The notes under the pieces are model-generated. The model was not told the DNA's origin, did not search any database, and saw only the letters and a program-made list of their open reading frames with translations. This document shows, piece after piece, positions 1 to 11,015 of a DNA stretch of 64,000 bases. The DNA comes from Tindallia californiensis (lineage in GTDB: Bacteria; Bacillota; Clostridia; Peptostreptococcales; Tindalliaceae): assembly GCF_900107405.1 (NCBI RefSeq), contig NZ_FNPV01000001.1:248001-312000 (forward strand). Direction: 5' to 3'. The translations under genes were made by a program, and so were the position numbers. Position 1 is the stretch's first letter, and the number at the start of each line of letters is the position of its first letter.

Positions 1-517
1 TTTTAGCCGCTTTTTCTAAGGATAGATTAGGATCACTATAGTTTTCTTTAATATATTCCTTACCTTGCAACACTACTTGCGAACATCCACCACATTTATC
101 TTTGATTGGCTCGTTTCTTTGTATTTGCCTCTCAGGATAGATATCCCTTAATGCTATATTTGCTTTTTTTAATAGCTTAAAAAAATCACTTTGCGGTACT
201 GGTTTCAATAAATAATCAAAAGCTTGCAGTTTAATGGCCTCATGAGCATACTCAAAATAATCATATCCTGTAATGTATACGATAAGTGCGTTAGGATTTT
301 CTCTTTTAATGAGTTTCCCTAAGTCAAGACCATTTAATCCTTCCATGTGAATATCCAACAAATATAAATCCACCATCATGCCTTGCTTATTTTTCAAACA
401 TTCTTCTCCACTTTTTGCTTCAAAAGAGCATTCGAAACATTTACTCTTATCCAAAATCCACTTTTTCAAGCCTCTGCGAATTTTAGGTTCATCATCTACA
501 ATTGCAACTTTCCACAT
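1..517 (-). CDS. Response regulator, YesN/AraC type (partial, C-terminus outside window)
   Basis: The gene begins MWKVAIVDDEPKIRRG and runs off the window edge after about 172 codons. The receiver domain shows the acidic pair (VDDE), the phospho-acceptor Asp in YLLDIHMEGLNG, the Thr in YITGYD and the Lys in LLKPV. Near the edge, YIKENYSDPNLSLEKAAK looks like the first helices of an AraC-type DNA-binding domain, as in YesN-family regulators. The start ATG is preceded by AGGAAGGGAG. It lies 18 bp after the histidine kinase gene, so the two form one two-component system. The target is unknown. The flavin reductase gene upstream of the kinase is the obvious candidate by position (inference). Confidence 0.9.
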   Translation of the reverse strand, partial: MWKVAIVDDEPKIRRGLKKWILDKSKCFECSFEAKSGEECLKNKQGMMVDLYLLDIHMEGLNGLDLGKLIKRENPNALIVYITGYDYFEYAHEAIKLQAFDYLLKPVPQSDFFKLLKKANIALRDIYPERQIQRNEPIKDKCGGCSQVVLQGKEYIKENYSDPNLSLEKAAK

Positions 518-535
518 GCTCTTACTCCCTTCCTA

Positions 536-2269
536 CTAGCCTTCCAAAATGGGATGTTTCATAATCACCCTTGTTTTTTCTTCTATCCGTTCAAAGCTGA
601 CACCATAAGAATGTCCAAAAGTTAATTTTATTCGCTTGTTGGTACTGTATAGACCAAATCCAACTTCCTTACCTGGCTTTGACTGCCTTTTAAGGCATCT
701 CTGAATTTCTTTGAGCTTAATAGGATCTATTGCATCTCCATCATCTTCTACCACTATCATTAAATCCTTATCTGCTTTTTTTACACTAATCTGAATCAAA
801 AAAGGTTTTCTGCTTTTTTTTCGAAACCCATGGATGAGAGCATTTTCTACCAACGGTTGCAAAATCAATTTTAATACTGGGCATTGTAATAACGTTTCAT
901 CGTAGCAGACCATATATTCTAGTTCCTCTTCATAGCGAGCTTTTAACAATTGAAGATAACTTTCTATATGATCCATCTCTTTTTCTAATGTAATTCTTTC
1001 TGCTCCCTGACTCAGTCCGATTCGATAATAGGTGCTTAACGCCTCCAAAAGCTCAACAGATTGCTCTGTTTCCTCTTCCAACACGGACCATCGAATCGTA
1101 TCAATGGTATTATAAAGAAAATGTGGTTGCACCTGAGCATGAAGAATTTGAAGCTCGGCTTCTCTTTTTTCTTTTTGCTCCTTCTCAAACAAAGCCTTTA
1201 AGTCTTTGATTTTTAGGATCATTTGATGAAACCTTTTTTCTAACTGTCCGATTTCATCTTCTCTTGTGCTTTCATTAGGTAAATCTAAGTTTCCAGTTTC
1301 GACAATCTCCATTTTTCGTTGCAAATCAACGATAGGCTCTGTAATGGTCTTTGAAAATCTTAGAGATATAAACAACTGCATTATAAGAACCGCAATCCCT
1401 AATAAAAAAACGGTATAGATTAATGTATCCGTATCTTCCATCATAAGTGCTTTAGAATAGTCAATCCCTAAAGACCAACCATTGGTATAAGGAATAGGTG
1501 CATACACCACCATTCTTTCCTGACCGTGTGGTGTCTTGATTTCCTGTATGCCACTCTTGTTATTTGAAATGTTATCCTTCAACGTATCGACAGCTAAATG
1601 ATCTGAGCTTTTTAGATTAAGTAGGTTCATCCAATCCTTATGCAGATCGCCTCTAGTGGTAAATAAGTTAGAGGTCGAGTCAACTAACCAAGCTTTTCCA
1701 TCATATATCCTAATGTCATGAGCAATTTTAGTAAAGTTTTCCAAATAAATAGCTCCATTTATATAACCTATTACCTTTCCCTCAGCGCTATAAATCTTAT
1801 GTATGACAACAATAATAGGCTCTTCGTTTGAGCGAGAAAGGATGGGATCACTGATGGCATAATCATTTTTAGATTGTTGAATTTCATTAAAGTAAGGCCT
1901 TTCAGAAATGTCGATATACGTATCGTTTGTCACCCAGGCATGTCCTTCCAGGTTTACAATAGCGAAGGATTCATAGTCTTTTTTATGCAATTGGTCCATT
2001 CTTCGCATAAAAGGTTTGTACGTCATTTTATCCATGGATGATAATGCTTCCGTTTCTGTTAATATCCTTAGTTCGGCAACTCTTTTGTTAACCCAGCCTC
2101 CCAACTCATCAGCTTTTACCGTAATAATCTGCTGATTTAGGTCTTTTGTTAAGGGAATATTAGTATTCGCAATTTGTGATTGTATCAGAATAATGCCTAT
2201 CGAAAATAGCAATGTTGTCACAACACCAAAAAACAATAAAATTTTTCCCCGCAAGGATTTTCTAAGCAT
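536..2269 (-). CDS. Sensor histidine kinase, YesM/LytS-like (Cache, HAMP, His_kinase)
   Basis: Membrane kinase of 577 aa and partner of the adjacent response regulator. An N-terminal membrane helix (about residues 10-30) is followed by a roughly 250-residue extracytoplasmic region resembling a dCache sensor. A second helix (about 283-305) and a HAMP segment follow (TEPIVDLQRKMEIVETGNLD). The phospho-acceptor His is His383 in QVQPHFLYNTIDTIRW, the signature of the His_kinase family PF06580. The ATPase N-box is PLVENALIHG (about 472-481) and the G-box is GFGLYSTNKRI. The ligand cannot be read from sequence. The gene follows the flavocytochrome-like gene but is separated from it by a terminator-like hairpin. 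The start is supported by AAAGGTAGTGAAATAAATG. Confidence 0.92.
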   Translation of the reverse strand: MLRKSLRGKILLFFGVVTTLLFSIGIILIQSQIANTNIPLTKDLNQQIITVKADELGGWVNKRVAELRILTETEALSSMDKMTYKPFMRRMDQLHKKDYESFAIVNLEGHAWVTNDTYIDISERPYFNEIQQSKNDYAISDPILSRSNEEPIIVVIHKIYSAEGKVIGYINGAIYLENFTKIAHDIRIYDGKAWLVDSTSNLFTTRGDLHKDWMNLLNLKSSDHLAVDTLKDNISNNKSGIQEIKTPHGQERMVVYAPIPYTNGWSLGIDYSKALMMEDTDTLIYTVFLLGIAVLIMQLFISLRFSKTITEPIVDLQRKMEIVETGNLDLPNESTREDEIGQLEKRFHQMILKIKDLKALFEKEQKEKREAELQILHAQVQPHFLYNTIDTIRWSVLEEETEQSVELLEALSTYYRIGLSQGAERITLEKEMDHIESYLQLLKARYEEELEYMVCYDETLLQCPVLKLILQPLVENALIHGFRKKSRKPFLIQISVKKADKDLMIVVEDDGDAIDPIKLKEIQRCLKRQSKPGKEVGFGLYSTNKRIKLTFGHSYGVSFERIEEKTRVIMKHPILEG

Positions 2270-2331
2270 TTATTTCACTACCTTTGTAAGTACTTTGATA
2301 GATTACATTATCTTTTATCATTTCTTTATGT

Positions 2332-2376
2332 AAAAAACAGCACCCACTGTTAAAGCAGGTACTGCCTTATTATACT
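2332..2376 (-). terminator. Rho-independent terminator after the flavin reductase gene
   Basis: On the minus strand CAGTACC pairs with GGGTGCTG (one G-U pair) and is followed by TTTTTTAC. It lies just after the stop of the flavocytochrome-like gene and before the sensor kinase. It would reduce read-through into the two-component system. Confidence 0.7.
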
Positions 2377-2387
2377 ATATTTTTAAC

Positions 2388-4163
2388 TTATTGCGCCGCG
2401 TTTCTTCCAGCTATTCTTCCGAAAACAATCAGGTCAGAGATAGCATTTCCTCCCAATCTGTTTTTACCGTGAACGCCGCCGGTTACCTCACCTGCCGCAT
2501 AAAGACCTTCAATCCATTCACCTTCTGTTGAAATAACTTGAGCATCTCCATTGATTCTTAACCCACCCATGGTGTGATGAATCGCCGGTGTTACCTGTTG
2601 AATATAGTACGGTCCTTCTTTTAGAGCAGCTAAATTGCCTCTTCTTTGGAAATCTTCGTCTTCCCCTTTTTCTACAAAACCGTTATATCTCTCGATGGTG
2701 CTTTTTAAGGTTTCAGCATCAATCTCAAAAAATGCGGCGGCTTCTTCGATAGTATCAGCCTTAACCACTAACCCATATTTTTCTAAGTTCTCAAATTCTG
2801 TTAAATAGCTATCCATATTGCTGTTATTTCTAATTGTCTCATCCCACATAAGGTATCCAAATGTATCTTCCTGAGCTAAAATTGCTTCAGAAATCACATC
2901 TCTTCGGTCCATTTCTTCAACAAACCGCTCTCCACCTTTATTCACTAAAATAGCTCCATCAAACCTTGTATCAGCAACATATGATAAGTGGCCTGTCAGT
3001 GGGTTACAGGTCGGGTAAGTTTGTACAAATGCCATATCGGTTACATCTGCTCCAACTTCCTGAGCCATATAAACCCCGTCGCCAGTAGCTCCCTTTTGAT
3101 TGGTGGATTTATAGCGATCATCAATCACATCATTATATTTTTGAACCATTTCTAAGTTCGCACCAAAACCACCAGTGGTTAGTACTACACCATTTGTTCC
3201 ATAGAAGTTAATCATGTTTCCTTCAGGATTTTCAGCACTAACTCCAATAACTCTGTTATTTTCATCCACTATAAGGTCGTTTGCTTTCGTTTTTGTGTAG
3301 AGTGGGATTTCCATCTCATGAACTTTTCTTTCCAATTTCTGAATTAACTCAATACCAGAGCCTCCAATAGGATATATGGCTCTTGGTACAGAATGCCCTC
3401 CAAAGTGCATAAGATAGTCTTCAATAAACTCTACTTCAACATAATCTCTCAGCCATTCTCCGTCTGCTGAAATGTTTTCTGCCATGATTCGAACTAATTC
3501 TTCATTACCTTCATAATCTCCACCGCTTAAGGTGTCTTCAATATATTGCTCTACACTATCTTCCACACCCATCAATTCCTGAACCCAGCTATTAGGTGCG
3601 TTAAATTCGCCTCCCGAAACCAAGGTGTTTCCTCCCACAAATGGGTTTTTTTCTATAATTGCAACATTTACTCCCTGAGATTTTGCTTCAATAGCAGCAA
3701 TCATTCCTGCTCCACCAGCCCCTACCACTACCACATCATATTCTTTTTCTTCATCAGCAACGCCGAAACGTAGGCTAATCTTTTTTCCTTGTTCCAGGTA
3801 TTCGTCCGTTGCTCCTGCCTGTTCTAAAGCATTTCTTACCGCATTACGAAATCCTACGGAAGTGATCGTAGCCCCAGACACAGTATCAATATTGGTACTA
3901 TTGTGTTCTACCATCATATCCTTCAACTCGCCAAAGATAGAGTCCGATAAAACCGGTGTTTCTTTATGACTTATTACTTCAATGTCTTTAATTTTTCCAT
4001 CCTCAACCGTTACTTCTGTTTGGATTTCTGCATTGTGGCCTTGGCCAACACCGCTAAAAACGCCATCTTCCAATTGTGCTACTGTAGACGAGCCACACCC
4101 AGCCATTACGGTTAGTAATAACATCATCATCAATAAAAAAGATATTTTTTTCACATTCCTCAT
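2388..4163 (-). CDS. Flavocytochrome c/fumarate reductase-like flavoprotein lipoprotein with FMN-binding domain
   Basis: Predicted extracytoplasmic reductase of 591 aa. The ATG at 4163 is chosen over upstream starts because AGGAGGG lies 7 nt before it and it opens a lipoprotein signal ending VMAGC. Next is an FMN-binding domain with DTVSGATITS, the Ser/Thr flavinylation motif to which ApbE attaches FMN covalently in related proteins. Then comes an FAD-binding fold (VVVVGAGGAGMIAAIEA) and the fumarate reductase-type active-site region (GERFVEEMDRRD, HHTMGGLR, GKNRLGGNA). No heme CxxCH motif is present, so electrons would arrive through flavin. The family reduces fumarate, urocanate, methacrylate and similar enoates, and the substrate here is unknown. 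Such lipoproteins serve as terminal reductases in flavin-based extracellular electron transfer in Gram-positives. Confidence 0.9.
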   Translation of the reverse strand: MRNVKKISFLLMMMLLLTVMAGCGSSTVAQLEDGVFSGVGQGHNAEIQTEVTVEDGKIKDIEVISHKETPVLSDSIFGELKDMMVEHNSTNIDTVSGATITSVGFRNAVRNALEQAGATDEYLEQGKKISLRFGVADEEKEYDVVVVGAGGAGMIAAIEAKSQGVNVAIIEKNPFVGGNTLVSGGEFNAPNSWVQELMGVEDSVEQYIEDTLSGGDYEGNEELVRIMAENISADGEWLRDYVEVEFIEDYLMHFGGHSVPRAIYPIGGSGIELIQKLERKVHEMEIPLYTKTKANDLIVDENNRVIGVSAENPEGNMINFYGTNGVVLTTGGFGANLEMVQKYNDVIDDRYKSTNQKGATGDGVYMAQEVGADVTDMAFVQTYPTCNPLTGHLSYVADTRFDGAILVNKGGERFVEEMDRRDVISEAILAQEDTFGYLMWDETIRNNSNMDSYLTEFENLEKYGLVVKADTIEEAAAFFEIDAETLKSTIERYNGFVEKGEDEDFQRRGNLAALKEGPYYIQQVTPAIHHTMGGLRINGDAQVISTEGEWIEGLYAAGEVTGGVHGKNRLGGNAISDLIVFGRIAGRNAAQ

Positions 4164-4295
4164 CAAAAACCCTCCTGTAATAGATATTTGCTTCTCTATT
4201 ATTTTAACCAGAGATTCTGTTTCTGTATTTACACTTAAAAGAGGTTTTTTGACTTTTTCCTTACACTTTGCCTTCAAGAGTATTTTCGATTTTTT

Positions 4296-4523
4296 TCACT
4301 CTTCAACCACTTTCCTTACTATTCTCTCCGTCAGTGGTATAAATATATTGGCTAATGGAATGGATATGGCTGTCCCCGCCAAAGCCGATTTCAAAAAAGC
4401 CATTAAAAATCCTGCCCTGAATCCATAGTTGATAATAACCATAATAAAGGATATAGGCACTGAGATAAATATGGCTGCAAGGCATGAAAAAACAATTCCT
4501 TTATACTTTTTATCTATTTTCAT
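4296..4523 (-). CDS. DUF2798 family small membrane protein
   Basis: A 75-aa protein with two predicted membrane helices (IVFSCLAAIFISVPISFIM and a second around FLKSALAGTAISIPLANIFI) and the terminal layout of DUF2798 proteins. No biochemical role is established. GGGAGGG lies 8 nt before the ATG. It sits 132 bp upstream of the flavin reductase on the same strand and directly downstream of hsdR. Co-transcription with the reductase is possible, but no functional link is known. Confidence 0.75.
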   Translation of the reverse strand: MKIDKKYKGIVFSCLAAIFISVPISFIMVIINYGFRAGFLMAFLKSALAGTAISIPLANIFIPLTERIVRKVVEE

Positions 4524-4586
4524 TAGCGCTACCCTCCCAGTAGAAAAATCCGTAATCCATTGAATTCATCTGATTTCAGGCTTTCA

Positions 4587-7500
4587 TTAATCAACACGAT
4601 ACTCTTCTGGTTTTTCTGCAACCTGCTCAGACCAGATAACTTCTTCATAGAGATTTCCAGCCATTTTTTCTGCTTGTCGCATAACGATATCCATCGCTTT
4701 TAATGCTTGATCTGGCGGATATTTATAATAGTTAAGAAGCCTTTTAATCACCCGTCTCATACTGGCTCTAGCACTTTTCCGAACACTCCAGTCAATAGTG
4801 ATATTCTTTCTGATAGCCACAGTCAGTTCATGAGCAATTTTCTTAAGGGTCTCATCTTCCATAAATTCTTTTACAATATCATCTGCTGTCAGTGCATCAT
4901 AAAAAGCAATTTCATCCTCACTTAATCCGAGTTCTGCCTCTTCTTCATGCATTTTTTTGATATCGTGAGCCATTCGAATAAGTTCTTCGATGACTTCTGC
5001 ATTAGTCAGGGCCTGGTTTCGATACTTGTTTAGAGCCTTTGTAAGCCTTTCAGAGAACTTTTCTGACTTTACAAGGTTTCGCTTTTCCATGGTTTTGATA
5101 TTACCTTCTAATAGTTTTTTAAGCATCTCCACCGCTAAGTTCTTCTGTTTCATTCCCTGAACTTCTTTTAAGAACTCTTCAGACAGGATTGAGATCTCCG
5201 GCCTTTTGATCCCCATAACATCAAATACATCAATAACCTCTTCTGATATAATGGAACGTTCCAGCATTTGATGAAGTCTTGTTTCAATTTCCCCTTTTGT
5301 TAATGGTGTTTTCTCTTTTTCCTTCAGCTTAACAAGACTGGCCTTAACAGCTTTGAAATAACTGGCTTCAAGGGCCTTTTCTTTCCCTTTTTCAGTAGCA
5401 GCACATAGTGCATGAGCCTTACCTAATTCAAGCGCTGTCTTTTTAAATTCCTTCTGCTCTTCTTCTTCCTTTCCGAGAATAAAGTCCATACCACCTACGA
5501 TGGTACGCATTCTTTCCACTTGTGAGTTCCCCATATATTTCGAGTAATCATAGCCATGCATCATGTCTCTTAAGATTTCCAGTTTCTCAAGCATAACAGC
5601 AACAGCAACATCCGTATCAATGCCGGTATTTTGGCGATCCGTATTGGTGTATTGTTTTAAGGCACTTTTTAAGCTTTCTAAAATTCCAATATAGTCAACC
5701 ACCACACCGCCTGATTTTTCTTTAAACACGCGATTAACCCTTGCAATGGCTTGCATCAGGTTATGCCCTTTCATTGGCTTGTCAATATACATAGTATGCA
5801 TGGATGGCACATCAAATCCAGTAAGCCACATGTCACGAACAATCACTATTTTAAGTTCATCACTATTATCCTTCATGCGTTTTGCAAGTAAGTCCCTACG
5901 CTGTTTACCCCCTAAGTGCTTCTGCAGCTTTTCATTATCTGCTGCACTACCGGTCATAACAACTTTGATTTTCCCTTTATCAATATCATCATTATGCCAA
6001 TCAGGTCTTAGGGCTGTTATGGCATCATAGAGTTCAACACAGATTCTGCGGCTCATGCAGACCACCATGGCTTTGCCATCGATGCTCTTTGCTTTTTCTT
6101 CATAGTGATTGACAATATCTTCAGCAAGCTTCTTGATTCTGTTTGGAGATCCCACGATGGATTCCATTCTGGACCATTTATCTCTGTTTTTATACTTCTC
6201 AAATTCTTCCTGACCTTCTGTGATTTCTTCGAATTCATCATCGATTTTGGTCAGTTCTTCTTCATCTGTTTCCAATTTTATGATGCGGTTTTCATAATAA
6301 ATCCGAACCGTCGCTTCATCTTCTACCGCCTGGGTCATATCATATGTATCAATGGTATGACCAAATATGGCAACAGTTGATCGATCTTCAAGATCAATTG
6401 GCGTCCCTGTAAAGCCGATAAAAGAGGCATTGGGTAGTGCATCTCTTAGGTATTTTGCGTAGCCATAATTCACTTCACCGGTTTTAGAGTCCACTTTGGC
6501 CTCTAGGCCATACTGGCTTCTGTGAGCTTCATCGGCGATGATGATGACGTTTTTACGGTCAGTGAGTACTGGCATCTCGCCTTCTTCTGGTTTGAACTTT
6601 TGAATGGTGGTAAAGATAATCCCGCCGGACTCTCTATCATTTAAAAGATCATAAAGCCCATTAACCTCAGTGCTATTCCCATTGGCATAATTCGTTCTTT
6701 GGTTATCTGAAAGTTTCCTTACGGTCGCTTGTTTTGGTGTCTGACGCAGAATGTCTTTTGATTTGGTGAAGGTTGTAAATAGCTGATCATCCAGGTCGTT
6801 TCTATCGGTTATCACTACGATAGTTGGATTATTCAGTTCTCGCACAAGTCCACCGGTATAAAACACCATAGAAAAACTCTTGCCAGAACCTTGAGTATGC
6901 CAAATAACACCGATCTTTCGATCGCCGTCTTCCTTTGTCGCTTCTTTTGTTTTTTCAATCGCTTTCTTAACAGCAAAGTACTGGTGATATGCTGCTAAAA
7001 TTTTAATGATGGACTTTTTATCCCCTAGCTTCTTCCCATCGATATCCTTCTCAGATTCTTTTGACTCCTGGAAAAGAAGAAAGTTTTGAATCATATCAAG
7101 TAATCTGTCCTTATGGAACATACCATTTAGCAACACTTCATACTGAGGCTGAGATAGTGGTGCGATATCTTCTCCATCAACGGTTCTCCAGTTCATAAAC
7201 CATTCTTCATTAGAAGTAATGGTTCCAGCTTTTGCATTGATCCCATCTGAGATGATACAAAAAGCATTGTAGTTGAAAAGGGATGGAATATCTCGTTTAT
7301 AGGTCTGTATCTGATTATAAGCACCATCAATCCCTACATTTTCATCACTGGCAGACTTTAATTCTATAACCACAAGAGGGAGGCCATTCACAAAGACAAT
7401 AAGGTCTGGTCTTCTTTCTTCATTTTCAATAATGGTAAATTGATTGACGACCACGAACTCATTATTACTCATATTTTCAAAGTCTATGATATAGGCTCTC

Positions 7501-7841
7501 TTGGTGCGAATATGCCCACCTTCACTAAAGGATACTTCTATCCCTTCTGTCATTAACTGATGAAAATATCGATTGTTTTCTTCCAGCATTGGGCTATTGA
7601 ATGTAATCAGCTGACGATAGGCATCATCTAGTGCCTCCCTTGGAAGTTCACGATTGATCTTAAAGAGTGCGTCTTTGACTCTATTTGGAAGGATCACCTC
7701 ACGATAATCTTTACGTTCTTCATAATCTCCACCTAAAGAAATATCTGGGCCGAAGGCATAATCGTAGCCAAGACCCTGCAATATTTCTATAGCTGCTTCT
7801 TCAAGCATCGCTTCTGTAAAAATACCATCTCCACTACTCAT
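4587..7841 (-). CDS. hsdR: Type I restriction endonuclease, R (motor and nuclease) subunit
   Basis: About 1084 aa, normal length for HsdR. It is the ATP-driven translocase and nuclease of the HsdRMS complex. The PD-(D/E)xK nuclease region is visible near residues 148-166 (PDLIVFVNG then VVIELKS). The SF2 helicase motor follows, with Walker [10 protein letters not shown] (about 318-326), DEAH in [13 protein letters not shown] (about 440) and motif VI in [10 protein letters not shown]. The C-terminal part is helical. The ORF could start at 7850 (GTG), 7844 or 7841. GGGAGG lies 5-8 nt before the two ATGs, and I list the one with 8-nt spacing. It is the last gene of the restriction operon, after hsdM, hsdS and a broken small gene. 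It appears intact. Confidence 0.95.
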   Translation of the reverse strand: MSSGDGIFTEAMLEEAAIEILQGLGYDYAFGPDISLGGDYEERKDYREVILPNRVKDALFKINRELPREALDDAYRQLITFNSPMLEENNRYFHQLMTEGIEVSFSEGGHIRTKRAYIIDFENMSNNEFVVVNQFTIIENEERRPDLIVFVNGLPLVVIELKSASDENVGIDGAYNQIQTYKRDIPSLFNYNAFCIISDGINAKAGTITSNEEWFMNWRTVDGEDIAPLSQPQYEVLLNGMFHKDRLLDMIQNFLLFQESKESEKDIDGKKLGDKKSIIKILAAYHQYFAVKKAIEKTKEATKEDGDRKIGVIWHTQGSGKSFSMVFYTGGLVRELNNPTIVVITDRNDLDDQLFTTFTKSKDILRQTPKQATVRKLSDNQRTNYANGNSTEVNGLYDLLNDRESGGIIFTTIQKFKPEEGEMPVLTDRKNVIIIADEAHRSQYGLEAKVDSKTGEVNYGYAKYLRDALPNASFIGFTGTPIDLEDRSTVAIFGHTIDTYDMTQAVEDEATVRIYYENRIIKLETDEEELTKIDDEFEEITEGQEEFEKYKNRDKWSRMESIVGSPNRIKKLAEDIVNHYEEKAKSIDGKAMVVCMSRRICVELYDAITALRPDWHNDDIDKGKIKVVMTGSAADNEKLQKHLGGKQRRDLLAKRMKDNSDELKIVIVRDMWLTGFDVPSMHTMYIDKPMKGHNLMQAIARVNRVFKEKSGGVVVDYIGILESLKSALKQYTNTDRQNTGIDTDVAVAVMLEKLEILRDMMHGYDYSKYMGNSQVERMRTIVGGMDFILGKEEEEQKEFKKTALELGKAHALCAATEKGKEKALEASYFKAVKASLVKLKEKEKTPLTKGEIETRLHQMLERSIISEEVIDVFDVMGIKRPEISILSEEFLKEVQGMKQKNLAVEMLKKLLEGNIKTMEKRNLVKSEKFSERLTKALNKYRNQALTNAEVIEELIRMAHDIKKMHEEEAELGLSEDEIAFYDALTADDIVKEFMEDETLKKIAHELTVAIRKNITIDWSVRKSARASMRRVIKRLLNYYKYPPDQALKAMDIVMRQAEKMAGNLYEEVIWSEQVAEKPEEYRVD

Positions 7842-7961
7842 CATTACCACCTCCCAGACAATCTTTTATTTCCAAAGTAGCCCTCTGATTTACTTCTATT
7901 TTTTTATTGATCACCCCACACCTCCACTTCTCCATCCAACGACCCCGCATTGAATGAGTGA

Positions 7962-8190
7962 TTATTTGAACAGCTTTTTAAGCGTCTTGAATATATCAAT
8001 GGATGTCCGATTATATACTTTGTTGTAAACTGATTTCTTTGGATTCCTAAGAAATCCATATCCCCGCGGCATCTTTAACCCTGCTCGATGCACTACCTGT
8101 CTTTTATGCCTGCCTATCGGCGCATATAAATATGCTGGTTCTAGCAGAGATTCTTCTTTTTAAGCTTGGCTTATGGAAGCCAAATTTCAT
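7962..8190 (-). pseudogene. Frameshifted small basic protein gene between hsdS and hsdR
   Basis: An ATG overlaps the hsdS stop (ATGA) and opens [19 protein letters not shown], but this frame ends after 28 codons. The next frame continues as KRQVVHRAGLKMPRG, then YGFLRNPKKSVYNKVYNRTS, to a stop at 7962. The whole stretch is 229 nt, one more than a multiple of three. The two halves together resemble a family of short basic proteins that I associate with phage and restriction loci (recalled pattern, not verified). Between the halves lies a hairpin-shaped segment at 8105-8126 that accounts for extra residues and probably caused the frameshift. Alternatives are a sequencing error or +1 recoding. 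Confidence 0.55.
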
Positions 8191-9458
8191 GATGCATCAC
8201 CTTCTTCGTCCAAGGGAACTCTGATTTCACCGGACATGAGTTTAGGTAAAAGGGAGTCACGGATGTTTGTTAGTTTTTTGCTAGAATCTTCATTTATAGA
8301 TATCAGCTTTGACATATCTGCAACAATAAGATTGAAGTTATTTATCACATTCTGTGTAGGTAAAACTACTTCAATTTTTTTAAGTTCTCCCCCTGATATT
8401 TCTTTAAATGTAGACCCTGATGCTCGGCTCTCTATCTTGTCTAAATTTGATAAAAGTATTCGATAGACAAATTCTGTTCCGTATAATTTTCGAGGTACTA
8501 TCGACTTAAATCCTTGATTGGTAGTAACAGGATTCTTTGCTATAGCGATGTATCCAATTGGTGCTCTCGAACTAAATAATACTGTCCCTTCAGGCATGAG
8601 CTTTGCACTACTATTTTTAAGCCCTTCTTCAGAGATATCTAAGGCTCCTCTATCTATAAATTTATTCTTATTGTTGGATAAGTCCTTAGGTGTAATCCAT
8701 GGTATCCCATTTTCTGCAAAATAATGTTCTTTTGATTTTGATGGAGTTCCTCCACCAATAATTTCACCAATATCCTTAAGTGTACCAACTTCCCACCCCT
8801 TAGGGATCATCCCAAGATCGCTTTCAAACATCTCCCCACCACTGGATTTATAAGGTTCTCCATCTTCATTGGGAAATTCGAAATCTACAAACCATTGCTT
8901 GAAAATTACCTGCGCAATATTTTCTAGGGTTCTGTTTATTTGGCTGTTGACTTCAATTTTATCGTCTAAAGTTGAGAGGATGTGCGCGATTGCCTTTTGC
9001 TCTTCGAGCGGCGGAAGCATAATTTTAGTATTTTCAACTACATCAGTTTGTGCTCTTTGTCTTCCTGAAGTACCTGTCATAGATTTAATTGCTGTATCCC
9101 GAATATATTGTGACAATGCTAAATAAAAAATATAATTATTATCCGTAATCTCTTTCTTATTTCTCAACACAATGTACTCAGTAGAACCAAAGGCTATTTC
9201 ATCATCATCTAAAATCGTTACTTGAGCTGTTTTACCATTCTCTAAGCAAGGGGTTATTCTAGCGAGAAGAGTGTCACCATTTCTGAACTTTGATCCCCCT
9301 GTAAATGCCTCCAACTCAAATCCATCAATTCTTCTTTGGAATGGTGCTAATTTATCCATTCCAATTTTCTTAGTTAATGTACCTTTTTTAATCGATTCTT
9401 TAGGATTAAAATCAATAACATCCTTTAGTACTACTTCTCTCCATTCATTAAAACTCAT
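8187..9458 (-). CDS. hsdS: Type I restriction-modification specificity subunit S
   Basis: About 423 aa, the usual length for a two-TRD HsdS that chooses the bipartite target of the HsdM2S methylase and HsdR2M2S nuclease. The first target-recognition domain is followed by a conserved helix ([24 protein letters not shown]). The second starts around [21 protein letters not shown], with its trailing helix near the C-terminus. The start ATG at 9458 lies inside the end of hsdM (11-bp overlap) and is preceded by TTGGGGG, so it is preferred over the longer ORF start at 9515. The overlap suggests translational coupling with hsdM. The recognition sequence cannot be read from the protein. Confidence 0.93.
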   Translation of the reverse strand: MSFNEWREVVLKDVIDFNPKESIKKGTLTKKIGMDKLAPFQRRIDGFELEAFTGGSKFRNGDTLLARITPCLENGKTAQVTILDDDEIAFGSTEYIVLRNKKEITDNNYIFYLALSQYIRDTAIKSMTGTSGRQRAQTDVVENTKIMLPPLEEQKAIAHILSTLDDKIEVNSQINRTLENIAQVIFKQWFVDFEFPNEDGEPYKSSGGEMFESDLGMIPKGWEVGTLKDIGEIIGGGTPSKSKEHYFAENGIPWITPKDLSNNKNKFIDRGALDISEEGLKNSSAKLMPEGTVLFSSRAPIGYIAIAKNPVTTNQGFKSIVPRKLYGTEFVYRILLSNLDKIESRASGSTFKEISGGELKKIEVVLPTQNVINNFNLIVADMSKLISINEDSSKKLTNIRDSLLPKLMSGEIRVPLDEEGDAS

Positions 9459-10971
9459 AACCAATACCCCCAAGATTCTTTCTAATCTCATCTTCAAGGT
9501 GTCGGGATTTAGCAAAGAGTTCAGCCAACTCAGCAGTCATATTTTCCATCTTCTCATCAAATGGAACACCATCATCTTCTACATCTTCAATTCCTACATA
9601 TCTTCCAGGTGTTAAGACGTACTCATGTTCTCTGATTTCTTCAATCTTAGCTGATTTACAAAATCCCTTAATGTCTTCGTATTCTCCGTCAATATTTCGC
9701 CATTCATGATATGTTTCAGTTATCTTGCTGATATCTTCCTCTGTCAACTCTCTATGTCTTCTATCAATCATTTCTCCCAATTGTCTTGCATCAATAAAAA
9801 GGACTTCGTGCTCTCGTGTTCTGAACTTCGGATTATCCTTCTTGTTTCTATTAAGGATCCATAGTGACACGGGAATACCTGTAGAATAAAACAATCTATC
9901 AGGAAGGGCTACAATGGCATCGATTATATCCCCTTCTAACAAATTCTTTCTGATTTCGCCTTCGTTTGAAGTGTTTGTACTTAGTGATCCATTCGCAAGA
10001 ACAATCCCCGCACTACCATTAGGCGCTAAGTGGTAAACCATATGCTGAAGCCATGCGTAGTTCGCATTTCCTGCAGGCGGAATACCAAATTTCCATCTCA
10101 CATCATCCGTAAGTTGATTACCTCCCCAATCACTAATGTTAAATGGTGGATTGGCAAGGATATAGTCTGCCTTTAATGTCTTATGAAGGTCATGATGGAA
10201 TGTATCATCGTGGTGTGGTCCTAGATTGGCGTCAAGCCCTCTAATAGCTAGGTTCATCTTACAAAGCTTCCACGTTGTAGAGTTCATTTCCTGACCATAG
10301 ATAGAGAGGTTTTCAACTTTCCCTTGATGGTCTTCTACAAACTTTTCACTCTGTACAAACATGCCGCCGGATCCACAGCAGGGGTCGTAGACTCTACCTT
10401 GGTATGGCTCGATCATTTCAACCAAGGTCTTAACTACGCTGGTTGGCGTGTAGAATTCTCCACCGCCTTTTCCTTCAACGCTGGCAAACTGGCCAAGGAA
10501 ATACTCATACACTCTACCAAGTAAGTCCTTCTCTCCATTTTGATGAAGCTTAATGGTTGAAATAAGATCAATTAGTTCTCCCAGTCTTCTCTTTTCGATT
10601 TCTGGCCTTGCATAGCGTTTATCCAGCACACCCTTTAAGGATGGGTTCTCTTTTTCAATAAGAATCATGGCTTCATCAATATACTCACCAATTTTAGAAT
10701 CTTTCGCATTGTCTTTGATAAATGACCATCTACCTTCTTTAGGAACCCAAAAGATGTTTTCTGCTTCATATTCATCTCGGTCCTCTTCAAAGCCTGCGCC
10801 TTCTTCTACAAGTGCATTAAACTTTGTTTCAAATTTATCGGATATGTACTTAAGGAAAATCAGTCCCAATACCACGTGTTTATATTCACTGGCATCCATA
10901 CTGCCTCTCAGTTTGTCTGCCGCTTTCCAAAGTGTCTCTTCAAATCCAATGTTTCCTGTATTCTCAGCCAT
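9448..10971 (-). CDS. hsdM: Type I restriction-modification DNA methyltransferase subunit M
   Basis: 507 aa. An N-terminal HsdM_N helical domain precedes an N6-adenine methylase domain. The SAM-binding motif is [10 protein letters not shown] (about 196-205) and the catalytic NPPF motif is ANPPFNIS (about 273-280), the pattern of m6A methylases. With HsdS it forms the modification enzyme. TTTGGAGGGAAT precedes the ATG. It is the first hsd gene after the XRE regulator, with 44 bp between them and no promoter seen there, so the regulator and hsd genes are likely one transcript. Confidence 0.96.
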   Translation of the reverse strand: MAENTGNIGFEETLWKAADKLRGSMDASEYKHVVLGLIFLKYISDKFETKFNALVEEGAGFEEDRDEYEAENIFWVPKEGRWSFIKDNAKDSKIGEYIDEAMILIEKENPSLKGVLDKRYARPEIEKRRLGELIDLISTIKLHQNGEKDLLGRVYEYFLGQFASVEGKGGGEFYTPTSVVKTLVEMIEPYQGRVYDPCCGSGGMFVQSEKFVEDHQGKVENLSIYGQEMNSTTWKLCKMNLAIRGLDANLGPHHDDTFHHDLHKTLKADYILANPPFNISDWGGNQLTDDVRWKFGIPPAGNANYAWLQHMVYHLAPNGSAGIVLANGSLSTNTSNEGEIRKNLLEGDIIDAIVALPDRLFYSTGIPVSLWILNRNKKDNPKFRTREHEVLFIDARQLGEMIDRRHRELTEEDISKITETYHEWRNIDGEYEDIKGFCKSAKIEEIREHEYVLTPGRYVGIEDVEDDGVPFDEKMENMTAELAELFAKSRHLEDEIRKNLGGIGYEF

Positions 10972-11015
10972 TTATATTCCCTCCAAATGTTTTAACTGCG
11001 CCTTAGGCAGGTAGT

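Noticed and set aside
3982-4428. Plus-strand open frame of 148 codons
   Set aside because: It is antisense to the signal region of the flavin reductase and the DUF2798 gene, and has no ribosome site or recognisable family.
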